Assembly: GCA_964057225.1 (NCBI GenBank)
Contig: OZ059896.1
Span: forward strand, 19,712,501-19,776,500
Source of the DNA: Auanema rhodensis
Taxonomy: Eukaryota > Nematoda > Chromadorea > Rhabditida > Rhabditidae
DNA length: 64,000 bases
Reading direction: 5' to 3'
Shown here one piece after another: positions 23,861 to 36,145 of this stretch. The first letter of the stretch is position 1. Each line of letters begins with the position of its first letter. The translations under genes were made by a program, and so were the position numbers. The notes below the pieces were generated by a model. That model saw only the letters and a program-made list of their open reading frames with translations. It was not told the origin of the DNA and did not search any database.

Positions 23861-25264
23861 AGATCGACGCAGCTTAAAAATCCGCATCGAATGCACTATA
23901 CTACATTGAGAAACGCTTAATACAAAAATTAGTTATGATCGTTTGAAAAATGATGCATTAGTGTATGTTGAGTTTCCATGTACACTCAACATTGCTTCCA
24001 AAAACATTTTCACAAAAATTTTTTCGAAAAATTTCAAAATAATTTAGCAAAAAGTAGATGTTTTTAGATTCCATTTTTCAAAGCAAAGACGATGGACAAT
24101 GTTATTCAACGAAAAAATTAATTCTTCAGGGTGAAAATCGAGGATATAAGTGTGAACTTGTATAAGTTGATATCTCGGTGCATTTTTAAGCTAGCGCAAA
24201 TCTTATAACACAGATCGACGCAGCTTAAAAATCCGCATCGAATGCACTATACTACATTGAGAAACGCTTAATACAAAAATTAGTTATGATCGTTTGAAAA
24301 ATGATGCATTAGTGTATGTTGAGTTTCCATGTACACTCAACATTGCTTCCAAAAACATTTTGACAAAAATTTTTTCGAAAAATTTCAAAACAATTTAGCA
24401 AAAAGTAGATGTTTTTAGATTCCTTTTGTCAAGGCAAAGACGATGGACAATGTTATTCAACGAAAAAATTAATTCTTCAGGGTGAAAATCGAGAATATAA
24501 GTGTGAACTTATATCAGTTGATATCTCGGTGCATTTTTAAGCTAGCGCAAATCTGATAACACAGATCGACGCAGCTTAAAAATCCGCATCGAATGCACTA
24601 TACTACATTGAGAAACGCTTAATACAAAAATTAGTTATGATCGTTTGAAAAATGATGCATTAGTGTATGTTGAGTTTCCATGTACACTCAACATTGCTTC
24701 CAAAAACATTTTGACAAAAATTTGTTCGAAAAATTTCAAAATAATTTAGCAAAAAGTAGATGTTTTTAGATTCCTTTTTTCAAGGCAAAGACGATGGACA
24801 TTGTTATTCAACGAAAAAATTAATTCTTCAGGGTGAAAATCGAGGATATAAGTGTGAACTTATATCAGTTGATATCTCGGTGCATTTTTAAGCTAGCGCA
24901 AATCTGATAACACAGATCGACGCAGCTTAAAAATCCGCATCGAATGCACTATACTACATTGAGAAACGCTTAATACAAAAATTAGTTATGATCGTTTGAA
25001 AAATGACGCATTAGTGTATGTTGAGTTTCCATGTACACTCAACATTGCTTCCAAAAACATTTTCACAAAAATTTTTTCGAAAAATTTCAAAATAATTTAG
25101 CAAAAAGTAGATGTTTTTAGATTCCATTTTTCAAGGCAAAGACGATGGACAGTGTTATTCAACGAAAAAATTAATTCTTCAGGGTGAAAATCGAGGATAT
25201 AAGTGTGAACTTGTATAAGTTGATATCTCGGTGCATTTTTAAGCTAGCGCAAATCTGATAACAC
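23861..25264 (+). repeat. 4-monomer HOR, unit 1 (1404 bp)
   Basis: Members are G151C/T213A/G222A/A300G/C304A with G344T; T180C/T217G/G283A; T162G/A239T; and T94C/G151C/T213A/A239G/A300G/C304A. The next 1404 bp repeats all of these, including the rare T162G, G344T and T217G. Confidence 0.85.
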
Positions 25265-26668
25265 AGATCGACGCAGCTTAAAAATCCGCATCGAATGCAC
25301 TATACTACATTGAGAAACGCTTAATACAAAAATTAGTTATGATCGTTTGAAAAATGATGCATTAGTGTATGTTGAGTTTCCATGTACACTCAACATTGCT
25401 TCCAAAAACATTTTCACAAAAATTTTTTCGAAAAATTTCAAAATAATTTAGCAAAAAGTAGATGTTTTTAGATTCCATTTTTCAAAGCAAAGACGATGGA
25501 CAATGTTATTCAACGAAAAAATTAATTCTTCAGGGTGAAAATCGAGGATATAAGTGTGAACTTGTATAAGTTGATATCTCGGTGCATTTTTAAGCTAGCG
25601 CAAATCTTATAACACAGATCGACGCAGCTTAAAAATCCGCATCGAATGCACTATACTACATTGAGAAACGCTTAATACAAAAATTAGTTATGATCGTTTG
25701 AAAAATGATGCATTAGTGTATGTTGAGTTTCCATGTACACTCAACATTGCTTCCAAAAACATTTTGACAAAAATTTTTTCGAAAAATTTCAAAACAATTT
25801 AGCAAAAAGTAGATGTTTTTAGATTCCTTTTGTCAAGGCAAAGACGATGGACAATGTTATTCAACGAAAAAATTAATTCTTCAGGGTGAAAATCGAGAAT
25901 ATAAGTGTGAACTTATATCAGTTGATATCTCGGTGCATTTTTAAGCTAGCGCAAATCTGATAACACAGATCGACGCAGCTTAAAAATCCGCATCGAATGC
26001 ACTATACTACATTGAGAAACGCTTAATACAAAAATTAGTTATGATCGTTTGAAAAATGATGCATTAGTGTATGTTGAGTTTCCATGTACACTCAACATTG
26101 CTTCCAAAAACATTTTGACAAAAATTTGTTCGAAAAATTTCAAAATAATTTAGCAAAAAGTAGATGTTTTTAGATTCCTTTTTTCAAGGCAAAGACGATG
26201 GACATTGTTATTCAACGAAAAAATTAATTCTTCAGGGTGAAAATCGAGGATATAAGTGTGAACTTATATCAGTTGATATCTCGGTGCATTTTTAAGCTAG
26301 CGCAAATCTGATAACACAGATCGACGCAGCTTAAAAATCCGCATCGAATGCACTATACTACATTGAGAAACGCTTAATACAAAAATTAGTTATGATCGTT
26401 TGAAAAATGACGCATTAGTGTATGTTGAGTTTCCATGTACACTCAACATTGCTTCCAAAAACATTTTCACAAAAATTTTTTCGAAAAATTTCAAAATAAT
26501 TTAGCAAAAAGTAGATGTTTTTAGATTCCATTTTTCAAGGCAAAGACGATGGACAGTGTTATTCAACGAAAAAATTAATTCTTCAGGGTGAAAATCGAGG
26601 ATATAAGTGTGAACTTGTATAAGTTGATATCTCGGTGCATTTTTAAGCTAGCGCAAATCTGATAACAC
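25265..26668 (+). repeat. 4-monomer HOR, unit 2 (1404 bp)
   Basis: I saw no difference from unit 1 at 23861-25264, so the duplication is recent or has been kept identical by conversion. The last three members (T180C/T217G, A239T, T94C/A239G) recur as a block at 31232-32284 and 33689-34741, without T162G. Confidence 0.85.
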
Positions 26669-29600
26669 AGATCGACGCAGCTTAAAAATCCGCATCGAAT
26701 GCACTATACTACATTGAGAAACGCTTAATACAAAAATTAGTTATGATCGTTTGAAAAATGATGCATTAGTGTATGTTGAGTTTCCATGTACACTCAACAT
26801 TGCTTCCAAAAACATTTTCACAAAAATTTTTTCGAAAAATTTCAAAATAATTTAGCAAAAAGTAGATGTTTTTAGATTCCATTTTTCAAGGCAAAGACGA
26901 TGGACAATGTCATTCAACGAAAAAATTAATTCTTCAGGGTGAAAATCGAGGATATAAGTGTGAACTTGTATAAGTTGATATCTCGGTGCATTTTTAAGCT
27001 AGCGCAAATCTGATAACACAGATCGACGCAGCTTAAAAATCCGCATCGAATGCACTATACTACATTGAGAAACGCTTAATACAAAAATTAGTTATGATCG
27101 TTTGAAAAATGATGCATTAGTGTATGTTGAGTTTCCATGTACACTCAACATTGCTTCCAAAAACATTTTGACAAAAATTTTTTCGAAAAATTTCAAAATA
27201 ATTTAGCAAAAAGTAGATGTTTTTAGATTCCTTTTTTCAAGGCAAAGACGATGGACAATGTTATTCAACGAAAAAATTAATTCTTCAGGGTGAAAATCGA
27301 GAATATAAGTGTGAACTTATATCAGTTGATATCTCGGTGCATTTTTAAGCTAGCGCAAATCTGATAACACAGATCGACGCAGCTTAAAAATCCGCATCGA
27401 ATGCACTATACTACATTGAGAAACGCTTAATACAAAAATTAGTTATGATCGTTTGAAAAATGATGCATTAGTGTATGTTGAGTTTCCATGTACACTCAAC
27501 ATTGCTTCCAAAAACATTTTCACAAAAATTTTTTCGAAAAATTTCAAAATAATTTAGCAAAAAGTAGATGTTTTTAGATTCCATTTTTCAAAGCAAAGAC
27601 GATGGACAATGTTATTCAACGAAAAAATTAATTCTTCAGGGTGAAAATCGAGGATATAAGTGTGAACTTGTATAAGTTGATATCTCGGTGCATTTTTAAG
27701 CTAGCGCAAATCTGATAACACAGATCGACGCAGCTTAAAAATCCGCATCGAATGCACTATACTACATTGAGAAACGCTTAATACAAAAATTAGTTATGAT
27801 CGTTTGAAAAATGATGCATTAGTGTATGTTGAGTTTCCATGTACACTCAACATTGCTTCCAAAAACATTTTGACAAAAATTTTTTCGAAAAATTTCAAAA
27901 TAATTTAGCAAAAAGTAGATGTTTTTAGATTCCTTTTTTCAAGGCAAAGACGATGGACAATGTTATTCAACGAAAAAATTAATTCTTCAGGGTGAAAATC
28001 GAGGATATAAGTGTGAACTTGTATAAGTTGATATCTCGTTGCATTTTTAAGCTAGCGCAAATCTGATAACACAGATCGACGCAGCTTAAAAATCCGCATC
28101 GAATGCACTATACTACATTGAGAAACGCTTAATACAAAAATTAGTTATGATCGTTTGAAAAATGATGCATTAGTGTATGTTGAGTTTCCATGTACACTCA
28201 ACATTGCTTCCAAAAACATTTTGACAAAAATTTTTTCGAAAAATTTCAAAATAATTTAGCAAAAAGTAGATGTTTTTAGATTCCTTTTTTCAAGGCAAAG
28301 ACGATGGACAATGTTATTCAACGAAAAAATTAATTCTTCAGGGTGAAAATCGAGAATATAAGTGTGAACTTATATCAGTTGATATCTCGGTGCATTTTTA
28401 AGCTAGCGCAAATCTGATAACACAGATCGACGCAGCTTAAAAATCCGCATCGAATGCACTATACTACATTGAGAAACGCTTAATACAAAAATTAGTTATG
28501 ATCGTTTGAAAAATGATGCATTAGTGTATGTTGAGTTTCCATGTACACTCAACATTGCTTCCAAAAACATTTTCACAAAAATTTTTTCGAAAAATTTCAA
28601 AATAATTTAGCAAAAAGTAGATGTTTTTAGATTCCATTTTTCAAGGCAAAGACGATGGACAATGTCATTCAACGAAAAAATTAATTCTTCAGGGTGAAAA
28701 TCGAGGATATAAGTGTGAACTTGTATAAGTTGATATCTCGGTGCATTTTTAAGCTAGCGCAAATCTGATAACACAGATCGACGCAGCTTAAAAATCCGCA
28801 TCGAATGCACTATACTACATTGAGAAACGCTTAATACAAAAATTAGTTATGATCGTTTGAAAAATGATGCATTAGTGTATGTTGAGTTTCCATGTACACT
28901 CAACATTGCTTCCAAAAACATTTTGACAAAAATTTTTTCGAAAAATTTCAAAATAATTTAGCAAAAAGTAGATGTTTTTAGATTCCTTTTTTCAAGGCAA
29001 AGACGATGGACAATGTTATTCAACGAAAAAATTAATTCTTCAGGGTGAAAATCGAGAATATAAGTGTGAACTTATATCAGTTGATATCTCGGTGCATTTT
29101 TAAGCTAGCGCAAATCTGATAACACAGATCGACGCAGCTTAAAAATCCGCATCGAATGCACTATACTACATTGAGAAACGCTTAATACAAAAATTAGTTA
29201 TGATCGTTTGAAAAATGATGCATTAGTGTATGTTGAGTTTCCATGTACACTCAACATTGCTTCCAAAAACATTTTCACAAAAATTTTTTCGAAAAATTTC
29301 AAAATAATTTAGCAAAAAGTAGATGTTTTTAGATTCCATTTTTCAAAGCAAAGACGATGGACAATGTTATTCAACGAAAAAATTAATTCTTTAGGGTGAA
29401 AATCGAGGATATAAGTGTGAACTTGTATAAGTTGATATCTCGGTGCATTTTTAAGCTAGCGCAAATCTGATAACACAGATCGACGCAGCTTAAAAATCCG
29501 CATCGAATGCACTATACTACATTGAGAAACGCTTAATACAAAAATTAGTTATGATCGTTTGAAAAATGATGCATTAGTGTATGTTGAGTTTCCATGTACA

Positions 29601-30178
29601 CTCAACATTGCTTCCAAAAACATTTTGACAAAAATTTTTTCGAAAAATTTCAAAATAATTTAGCAAAAAGTAGATGTTTTTAGATTCCTTTTTTCAAGGC
29701 AAAGACGATGGACAATGTTATTCAACGAAACAATTAATTCTTCAGGGTGAAAATCGAGAATATAAGTGTGAACTTATATCAGTTGATATCTCGGTGCATT
29801 TTTAAGCTAGCGCAAATCTGATAACACAGATCGACGCAGCTTAAAAATCCGCATCGAATGCACTATACTACATTGAGAAACGCTTAATACAAAAATTAGT
29901 TATGATCGTTTGAAAAATGATGCATTAGTGTATGTTGAGTTTCCATGTACACTCAACATTGCTTCCAAAAACATTTTCACAAAAATTTTTTCGAAAAATT
30001 TCAAAATAATTTAGCAAAAAGTAGATGTTTTTAGATTCCATTTTTCAAAGCAAAGACGATGGACAATGTTATTCAACGAAAAAATTAATTCTTCAGGGTG
30101 AAAATCGAGGATATAAGTGTGAACTTGTATAAGTTGATATCTCGTTGCATTTTTAAGCTAGCGCAAATCTGATAACAC
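26669..30178 (+). repeat. Near-dimeric stretch: G151C/T213A and G283A monomers alternating
   Basis: Ten monomers mostly alternate between the two domain-B lineages (about 702-bp period). Lineage (ii) copies at 26669 and 28424 share T243C; those at 27371, 29126 and 29828 share G222A. Lineage (i) copies are at 27020, 28073, 28775 and 29477. The odd one is 27722-28072, which has G151, T213 and G283 but the A300G/C304A tail and G318T. G318T recurs only at 29828-30178. The block 26669-27721 recurs at 28424-29476, five monomers (1755 bp) apart, with the G283A copy between. Confidence 0.75.
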
Positions 30179-31231
30179 AGATCGACGCAGCTTAAAAATC
30201 CGCATCGAATGCACTATACTACATTGAGAAACGCTTAATACAAAAATTAGTTATGATCGTTTGAAAAATGATGCATTAGTGTATGTTGAGTTTCCATGTA
30301 CACTCAACATTGCTTCCAAAAACATTTTGACAAAAATTTTTTCGAAAAATTTCAAAATAATTTAGCAAAAAGTAGATGTTTTTAGATTCCTTTTTTCAAG
30401 GCAAAGACGATGGACATTGTTATTCAACGAAAAAATTAATTCTTCAGGGTGAAAATCGAGGATATAAGTGTGAACTTATATCAGTTGATATCTCGGTGCA
30501 TTTTTAAGCTAGCGCAAATCTGATAACACAGATCGACGCAGCTTAAAAATCCGCATCGAATGCACTATACTACATTGAGAAACGCTTAATACAAAAATTA
30601 GTTATGATCGTTTGAAAAATGACGCATTAGTGTATGTTGAGTTTCCATGTACACTCAACATTGCTTCCAAAAACATTTTGACAAAAATTTTTTCGAAAAA
30701 TTTCAAAATAATTTAGCAAAAAGTAGATGTTTTTAGATTCCTTTTTTCAAGGCAAAGACGATGGACAATGTTATTCAACGAAAAAATTAATTCTTCAGGG
30801 TGAAAATCGAGAATATAAGTGTGAACTTATATCAGTTGATATCTCGGTGCATTTTTAAGCTAGCGCAAATCTGATAACACAGATCGACGCAGCTTAAAAA
30901 TCCGCATCGAATGCACTATACTACATTGAGAAACGCTTAATACAAAAATTAGTTATGATCGTTTGAAAAATGATGCATTAGTGTATGTTGAGTTTCCATG
31001 TACACTCAACATTGCTTCCAAAAACATTTTCACAAAAATTTTTTCGAAAAATTTCAAAATAATTTAGCAAAAAGTAGATGTTTTTAGATTCCATTTTTCA
31101 AAGCAAAGACGATGGACAATGTTATTCAACGAAAAAATTAATTCTTCAGGGTGAAAATCGAGGATATAAGTGTGAACTTGTATAAGTTGATATCTCGGTG
31201 CATTTTTAAGCTAGCGCAAATCTGATAACAC

Positions 31232-33688
31232 AGATCGACGCAGCTTAAAAATCCGCATCGAATGCACTATACTACATTGAGAAACGCTCAATACAAAAAT
31301 TAGTTATGATCGTTTGAAAAATGATGCATTAGTGTATGTTGAGTTTCCATGTACACTCAACATTGCTTCCAAAAACATTTTGACAAAAATTTTTTCGAAA
31401 AATTTCAAAACAATTTAGCAAAAAGTAGATGTTTTTAGATTCCTTTTGTCAAGGCAAAGACGATGGACAATGTTATTCAACGAAAAAATTAATTCTTCAG
31501 GGTGAAAATCGAGAATATAAGTGTGAACTTATATCAGTTGATATCTCGGTGCATTTTTAAGCTAGCGCAAATCTGATAACACAGATCGACGCAGCTTAAA
31601 AATCCGCATCGAATGCACTATACTACATTGAGAAACGCTTAATACAAAAATTAGTTATGATCGTTTGAAAAATGATGCATTAGTGTATGTTGAGTTTCCA
31701 TGTACACTCAACATTGCTTCCAAAAACATTTTGACAAAAATTTTTTCGAAAAATTTCAAAATAATTTAGCAAAAAGTAGATGTTTTTAGATTCCTTTTTT
31801 CAAGGCAAAGACGATGGACATTGTTATTCAACGAAAAAATTAATTCTTCAGGGTGAAAATCGAGGATATAAGTGTGAACTTATATCAGTTGATATCTCGG
31901 TGCATTTTTAAGCTAGCGCAAATCTGATAACACAGATCGACGCAGCTTAAAAATCCGCATCGAATGCACTATACTACATTGAGAAACGCTTAATACAAAA
32001 ATTAGTTATGATCGTTTGAAAAATGACGCATTAGTGTATGTTGAGTTTCCATGTACACTCAACATTGCTTCCAAAAACATTTTCACAAAAATTTTTTCGA
32101 AAAATTTCAAAATAATTTAGCAAAAAGTAGATGTTTTTAGATTCCATTTTTCAAGGCAAAGACGATGGACAGTGTTATTCAACGAAAAAATTAATTCTTC
32201 AGGGTGAAAATCGAGGATATAAGTGTGAACTTGTATAAGTTGATATTTCGGTGCATTTTTAAGCTAGCGCAAATCTGATAACACAGATCGACGCAGCTTA
32301 AAAATCCGCATCGAATGCACTATACTACATTGAGAAACGCTTAATACAAAAATTAGTTATGATCGTTTGAAAAATGATGCATTAGTGTATGTTGAGTTTC
32401 CATGTACACTCAACATTGCTTCCAAAAACATTTTGACAAAAATTTTTTCGAAAAATTTCAAAATAATTTAGCAAAAAGTAGATGTTTTTAGATTCCTTTT
32501 TTCAAGGCAAAGACGATGGACAATGTTATTCAACGAAAAAATTAATTCTTCAGGGTGAAAATCGAGAATATAAGTGTGAACTTATATCAGTTGATATCTC
32601 GGTGCATTTTTAAGCTAGCGCAAATCTGATAACACAGATCGACGCAGCTCAAAAATCCGCATCGAATGCACTATACTACATTGAGAAACGCTTAATACAA
32701 AAATTAGTTATGATCGTTTGAAAAATGATGCATTAGTGTATGTTGAGTTTCCATGTACACTCAACATTGCTTCCAAAAACATTTTGACAAAAATTTTTTC
32801 GAAAAATTTCAAAATAATTTAGCAAAAAGTAGATGTTTTTAGATTCCATTTTTCAAGGCAAAGACGATGGACAATGTTATTCAACGAAAAAATTAATTCT
32901 TCAGGGTGAAAATCGAGGATATAAGTGTGAACTTGTATAAGTTGATATCTCGGTGCATTTTTAAGCTAGCGCAAATCTGATAACACAGATCGACGCAGCT
33001 TAAAAATCCGCATCGAATGCACTATACTACATTGAGAAACGCTTAATACAAAAATTAGTTATGATCGTTTGAAAAATGATGCATTAGTGTATGTTGAGTT
33101 TCCATGTACACTCAACATTGCTTCCAAAAACATTTTCACAAAAATTTTTTCGAAAAATTTCAAAATAATTTAGCAAAAAGTAGATGTTTTTAGATTCCAT
33201 TTTTCAAGGCAAAGACGATGGACAATGTTATTCAACGAAAAAATTAATTCTTCAGGGTGAAAATCGAGGATATAAGTGTGAACTTGTATAAGTTGATATC
33301 TCGGTGCATTTTTAAGCTAGCGCAAATCTGATAACACAGATCGACGCAGCTTAAAAATCCGCATCGAATGCACTATACTACATTGAGAAACGCTTAATAC
33401 AAAAATTAGGTATGATCGTTTGAAAAATGATGCATTAGTGTATGTTGAGTTTCCATGTACACTCAACATTGCTTCCAAAAACATTTTGACAAAAATTTTT
33501 TCGAAAAATTTCAAAATAATTTAGCAAAAAGTAGATGTTTTTAGATTCCTTTTTTCAAGGCAAAGACGATGGACAATGTTATTCAACGAAAAAATTAATT
33601 CTTCAGGGTGAAAATCGAGGATATAAGTGTGAACTTATATCAGTTGATATCTCGGTGCATTTTTAAGCTAGCGCAAATCTGATAACAC
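31232..33688 (+). repeat. 7-monomer HOR of mid domain B, unit 1 (2457 bp)
   Basis: Order: T180C/T217G/G283A (with T58C); A239T; T94C/A239G (with C314T); G283A; T213A/A300G/C304A (with T15C); G151C/T213A/A300G/C304A; and a near-reference copy at 33338-33688 with T73G. T73G removes a minus-strand stop codon at 33410, which creates a chance minus-strand open frame. Confidence 0.75.
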
Positions 33689-36145
33689 AGATCGACGCAG
33701 CTTAAAAATCCGCATCGAATGCACTATACTACATTGAGAAACGCTTAATACAAAAATTAGTTATGATCGTTTGAAAAATGATGCATTAGTGTATGTTGAG
33801 TTTCCATGTACACTCAACATTGCTTCCAAAAACATTTTGACAAAAATTTTTTCGAAAAATTTCAAAACAATTTAGCAAAAAGTAGATGTTTTTAGATTCC
33901 TTTTGTCAAGGCAAAGACGATGGACAATGTTATTCAACGAAAAAATTAATTCTTCAGGGTGAAAATCGAGAATATAAGTGTGAACTTATATCAGTTGATA
34001 TCTCGGTGCATTTTTAAGCTAGCGCAAATCTGATAACACAGATCGACGCAGCTTAAAAATCCGCATCGAATGCACTATACTACATTGAGAAACGCTTAAT
34101 ACAAAAATTAGTTATGATCGTTTGAAAAATGATGCATTAGTGTATGTTGAGTTTCCATGTACACTCAACATTGCTTCCAAAAACATTTTGACAAAAATTT
34201 TTTCGAAAAATTTCAAAATAATTTAGCAAAAAGTAGATGTTTTTAGATTCCTTTTTTCAAGGCAAAGACGATGGACATTGTTATTCAACGAAAAAATTAA
34301 TTCTTCAGGGTGAAAATCGAGGATATAAGTGTGAACTTATATCAGTTGATATCTCGGTGCATTTTTAAGCTAGCGCAAATCTGATAACACAGATCGACGC
34401 AGCTTAAAAATCCGCATCGAATGCACTATACTACATTGAGAAACGCTTAATACAAAAATTAGTTATGATCGTTTGAAAAATGACGCATTAGTGTATGTTG
34501 AGTTTCCATGTACACTCAACATTGCTTCCAAAAACATTTTCACAAAAATTTTTTCGAAAAATTTCAAAATAATTTAGCAAAAAGTAGATGTTTTTAGATT
34601 CCATTTTTCAAGGCAAAGACGATGGACAGTGTTATTCAACGAAAAAATTAATTCTTCAGGGTGAAAATCGAGGATATAAGTGTGAACTTGTATAAGTTGA
34701 TATCTCGGTGCATTTTTAAGCTAGCGCAAATCTGATAACACAGATCGACGCAGCTTAAAAATCCGCATCGAATGCACTATACTACATTGAGAAACGCTTA
34801 ATACAAAAATTAGTTATGATCGTTTGAAAAATGATGCATTAGTGTATGTTGAGTTTCCATGTACACTCAACATTGCTTCCAAAAACATTTTGACAAAAAT
34901 TTTTTCGAAAAATTTCAAAATAATTTAGCAAAAAGTAGATGTTTTTAGATTCCTTTTTTCAAGGCAAAGACGATGGACAATGTTATTCAACGAAAAAATA
35001 AATTCTTCAGGGTGAAAATCGAGAATATAAGTGTGAACTTATATCAGTTGATATCTCGGTGCATTTTTAAGCTAGCGCAAATCTGATAACACAGATCGAC
35101 GCAGCTTAAAAATCCGCATCGAATGCACTATACTACATTGAGAAACGCTTAATACAAAAATTAGTTATGATCGTTTGAAAAATGATGCATTAGTGTATGT
35201 TGAGTTTCCATGTACACTCAACATTGCTTCCAAAAACATTTTGACAAAAATTTTTTCGAAAAATTTCAAAATAATTTAGCAAAAAGTAGATGTTTTTAGA
35301 TTCCATTTTTCAAGGCAAAGACGATGGACAATGTTATTCAACGAAAAAATTAATTCTTCAGGGTGAAAATCGAGGATATAAGTGTGAACTTGTATAAGTT
35401 GATATCTCGGTGCATTTTTAAGCTAGCGCAAATCTGATAACACAGATCGACGCAGCTTAAAAATCCGCATCGAATGCACTATACTACATTGAGAAACGCT
35501 TAATACAAAAATTAGTTATGATCGTTTGAAAAATGATGCATTAGTGTATGTTGAGTTTCCATGTACACTCAACATTGCTTCCAAAAACATTTTCACAAAA
35601 ATTTTTTCGAAAAATTTCAAAATAATTTAGCAAAAAGTAGATGTTTTTAGATTCCATTTTTCAAGGCAAAGACGATGGACAATGTTATTCAACGAAAAAA
35701 TTAATTCTTCAGGGTGAAAATCGAGGATATAAGTGTGAACTTGTATAAGTTGATATCTCGGTGCATTTTTAAGCTAGCGCAAATCTGATAACACAGATCG
35801 ACGCAGCTTAAAAATCCGCATCGAATGCACTATACTACATTGAGAAACGCTTAATACAAAAATTAGTTATGATCGTTTGAAAAATGATGCATTAGTGTAT
35901 GTTGAGTTTCCATGTACACTCAACATTGCTTCCAAAAACATTTTGACAAAAATTTTTTCGAAAAATTTCAAAATAATTTAGCAAAAAGTAGATGTTTTTA
36001 GATTCCTTTTTTCAAGGCAAAGACGATGGACAATGTTATTCAACGAAAAAATTAATTCTTCAGGGTGAAAATCGAGAATATAAGTGTGAACTTATATCAG
36101 TTGATATCTCGGTGCATTTTTAAGCTAGCGCAAATCTGATAACAC
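33689..36145 (+). repeat. 7-monomer HOR of mid domain B, unit 2 (2457 bp)
   Basis: The first six members follow the same order as 31232-33337. The fourth has T259A, shared only with 38954-39304 twelve monomers away. The seventh is a G283A monomer where unit 1 has a near-reference copy, so the units are not identical and the period weakens to the right. Confidence 0.7.

Noticed and set aside
23861-26668. Assembly artefact as the explanation for the identical HOR units
   Set aside because: It cannot be excluded here. However, the same rare marks occur in rearranged order at 31232-32284 and 33689-34741, and the monomer registration is exact, so true duplication is the simpler reading.
33317-33514. 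65-codon minus-strand open frame
   Set aside because: It exists only because T73G at 33410 changes a minus-strand TAA in this one monomer. The sequence is otherwise ordinary satellite with no coding features.
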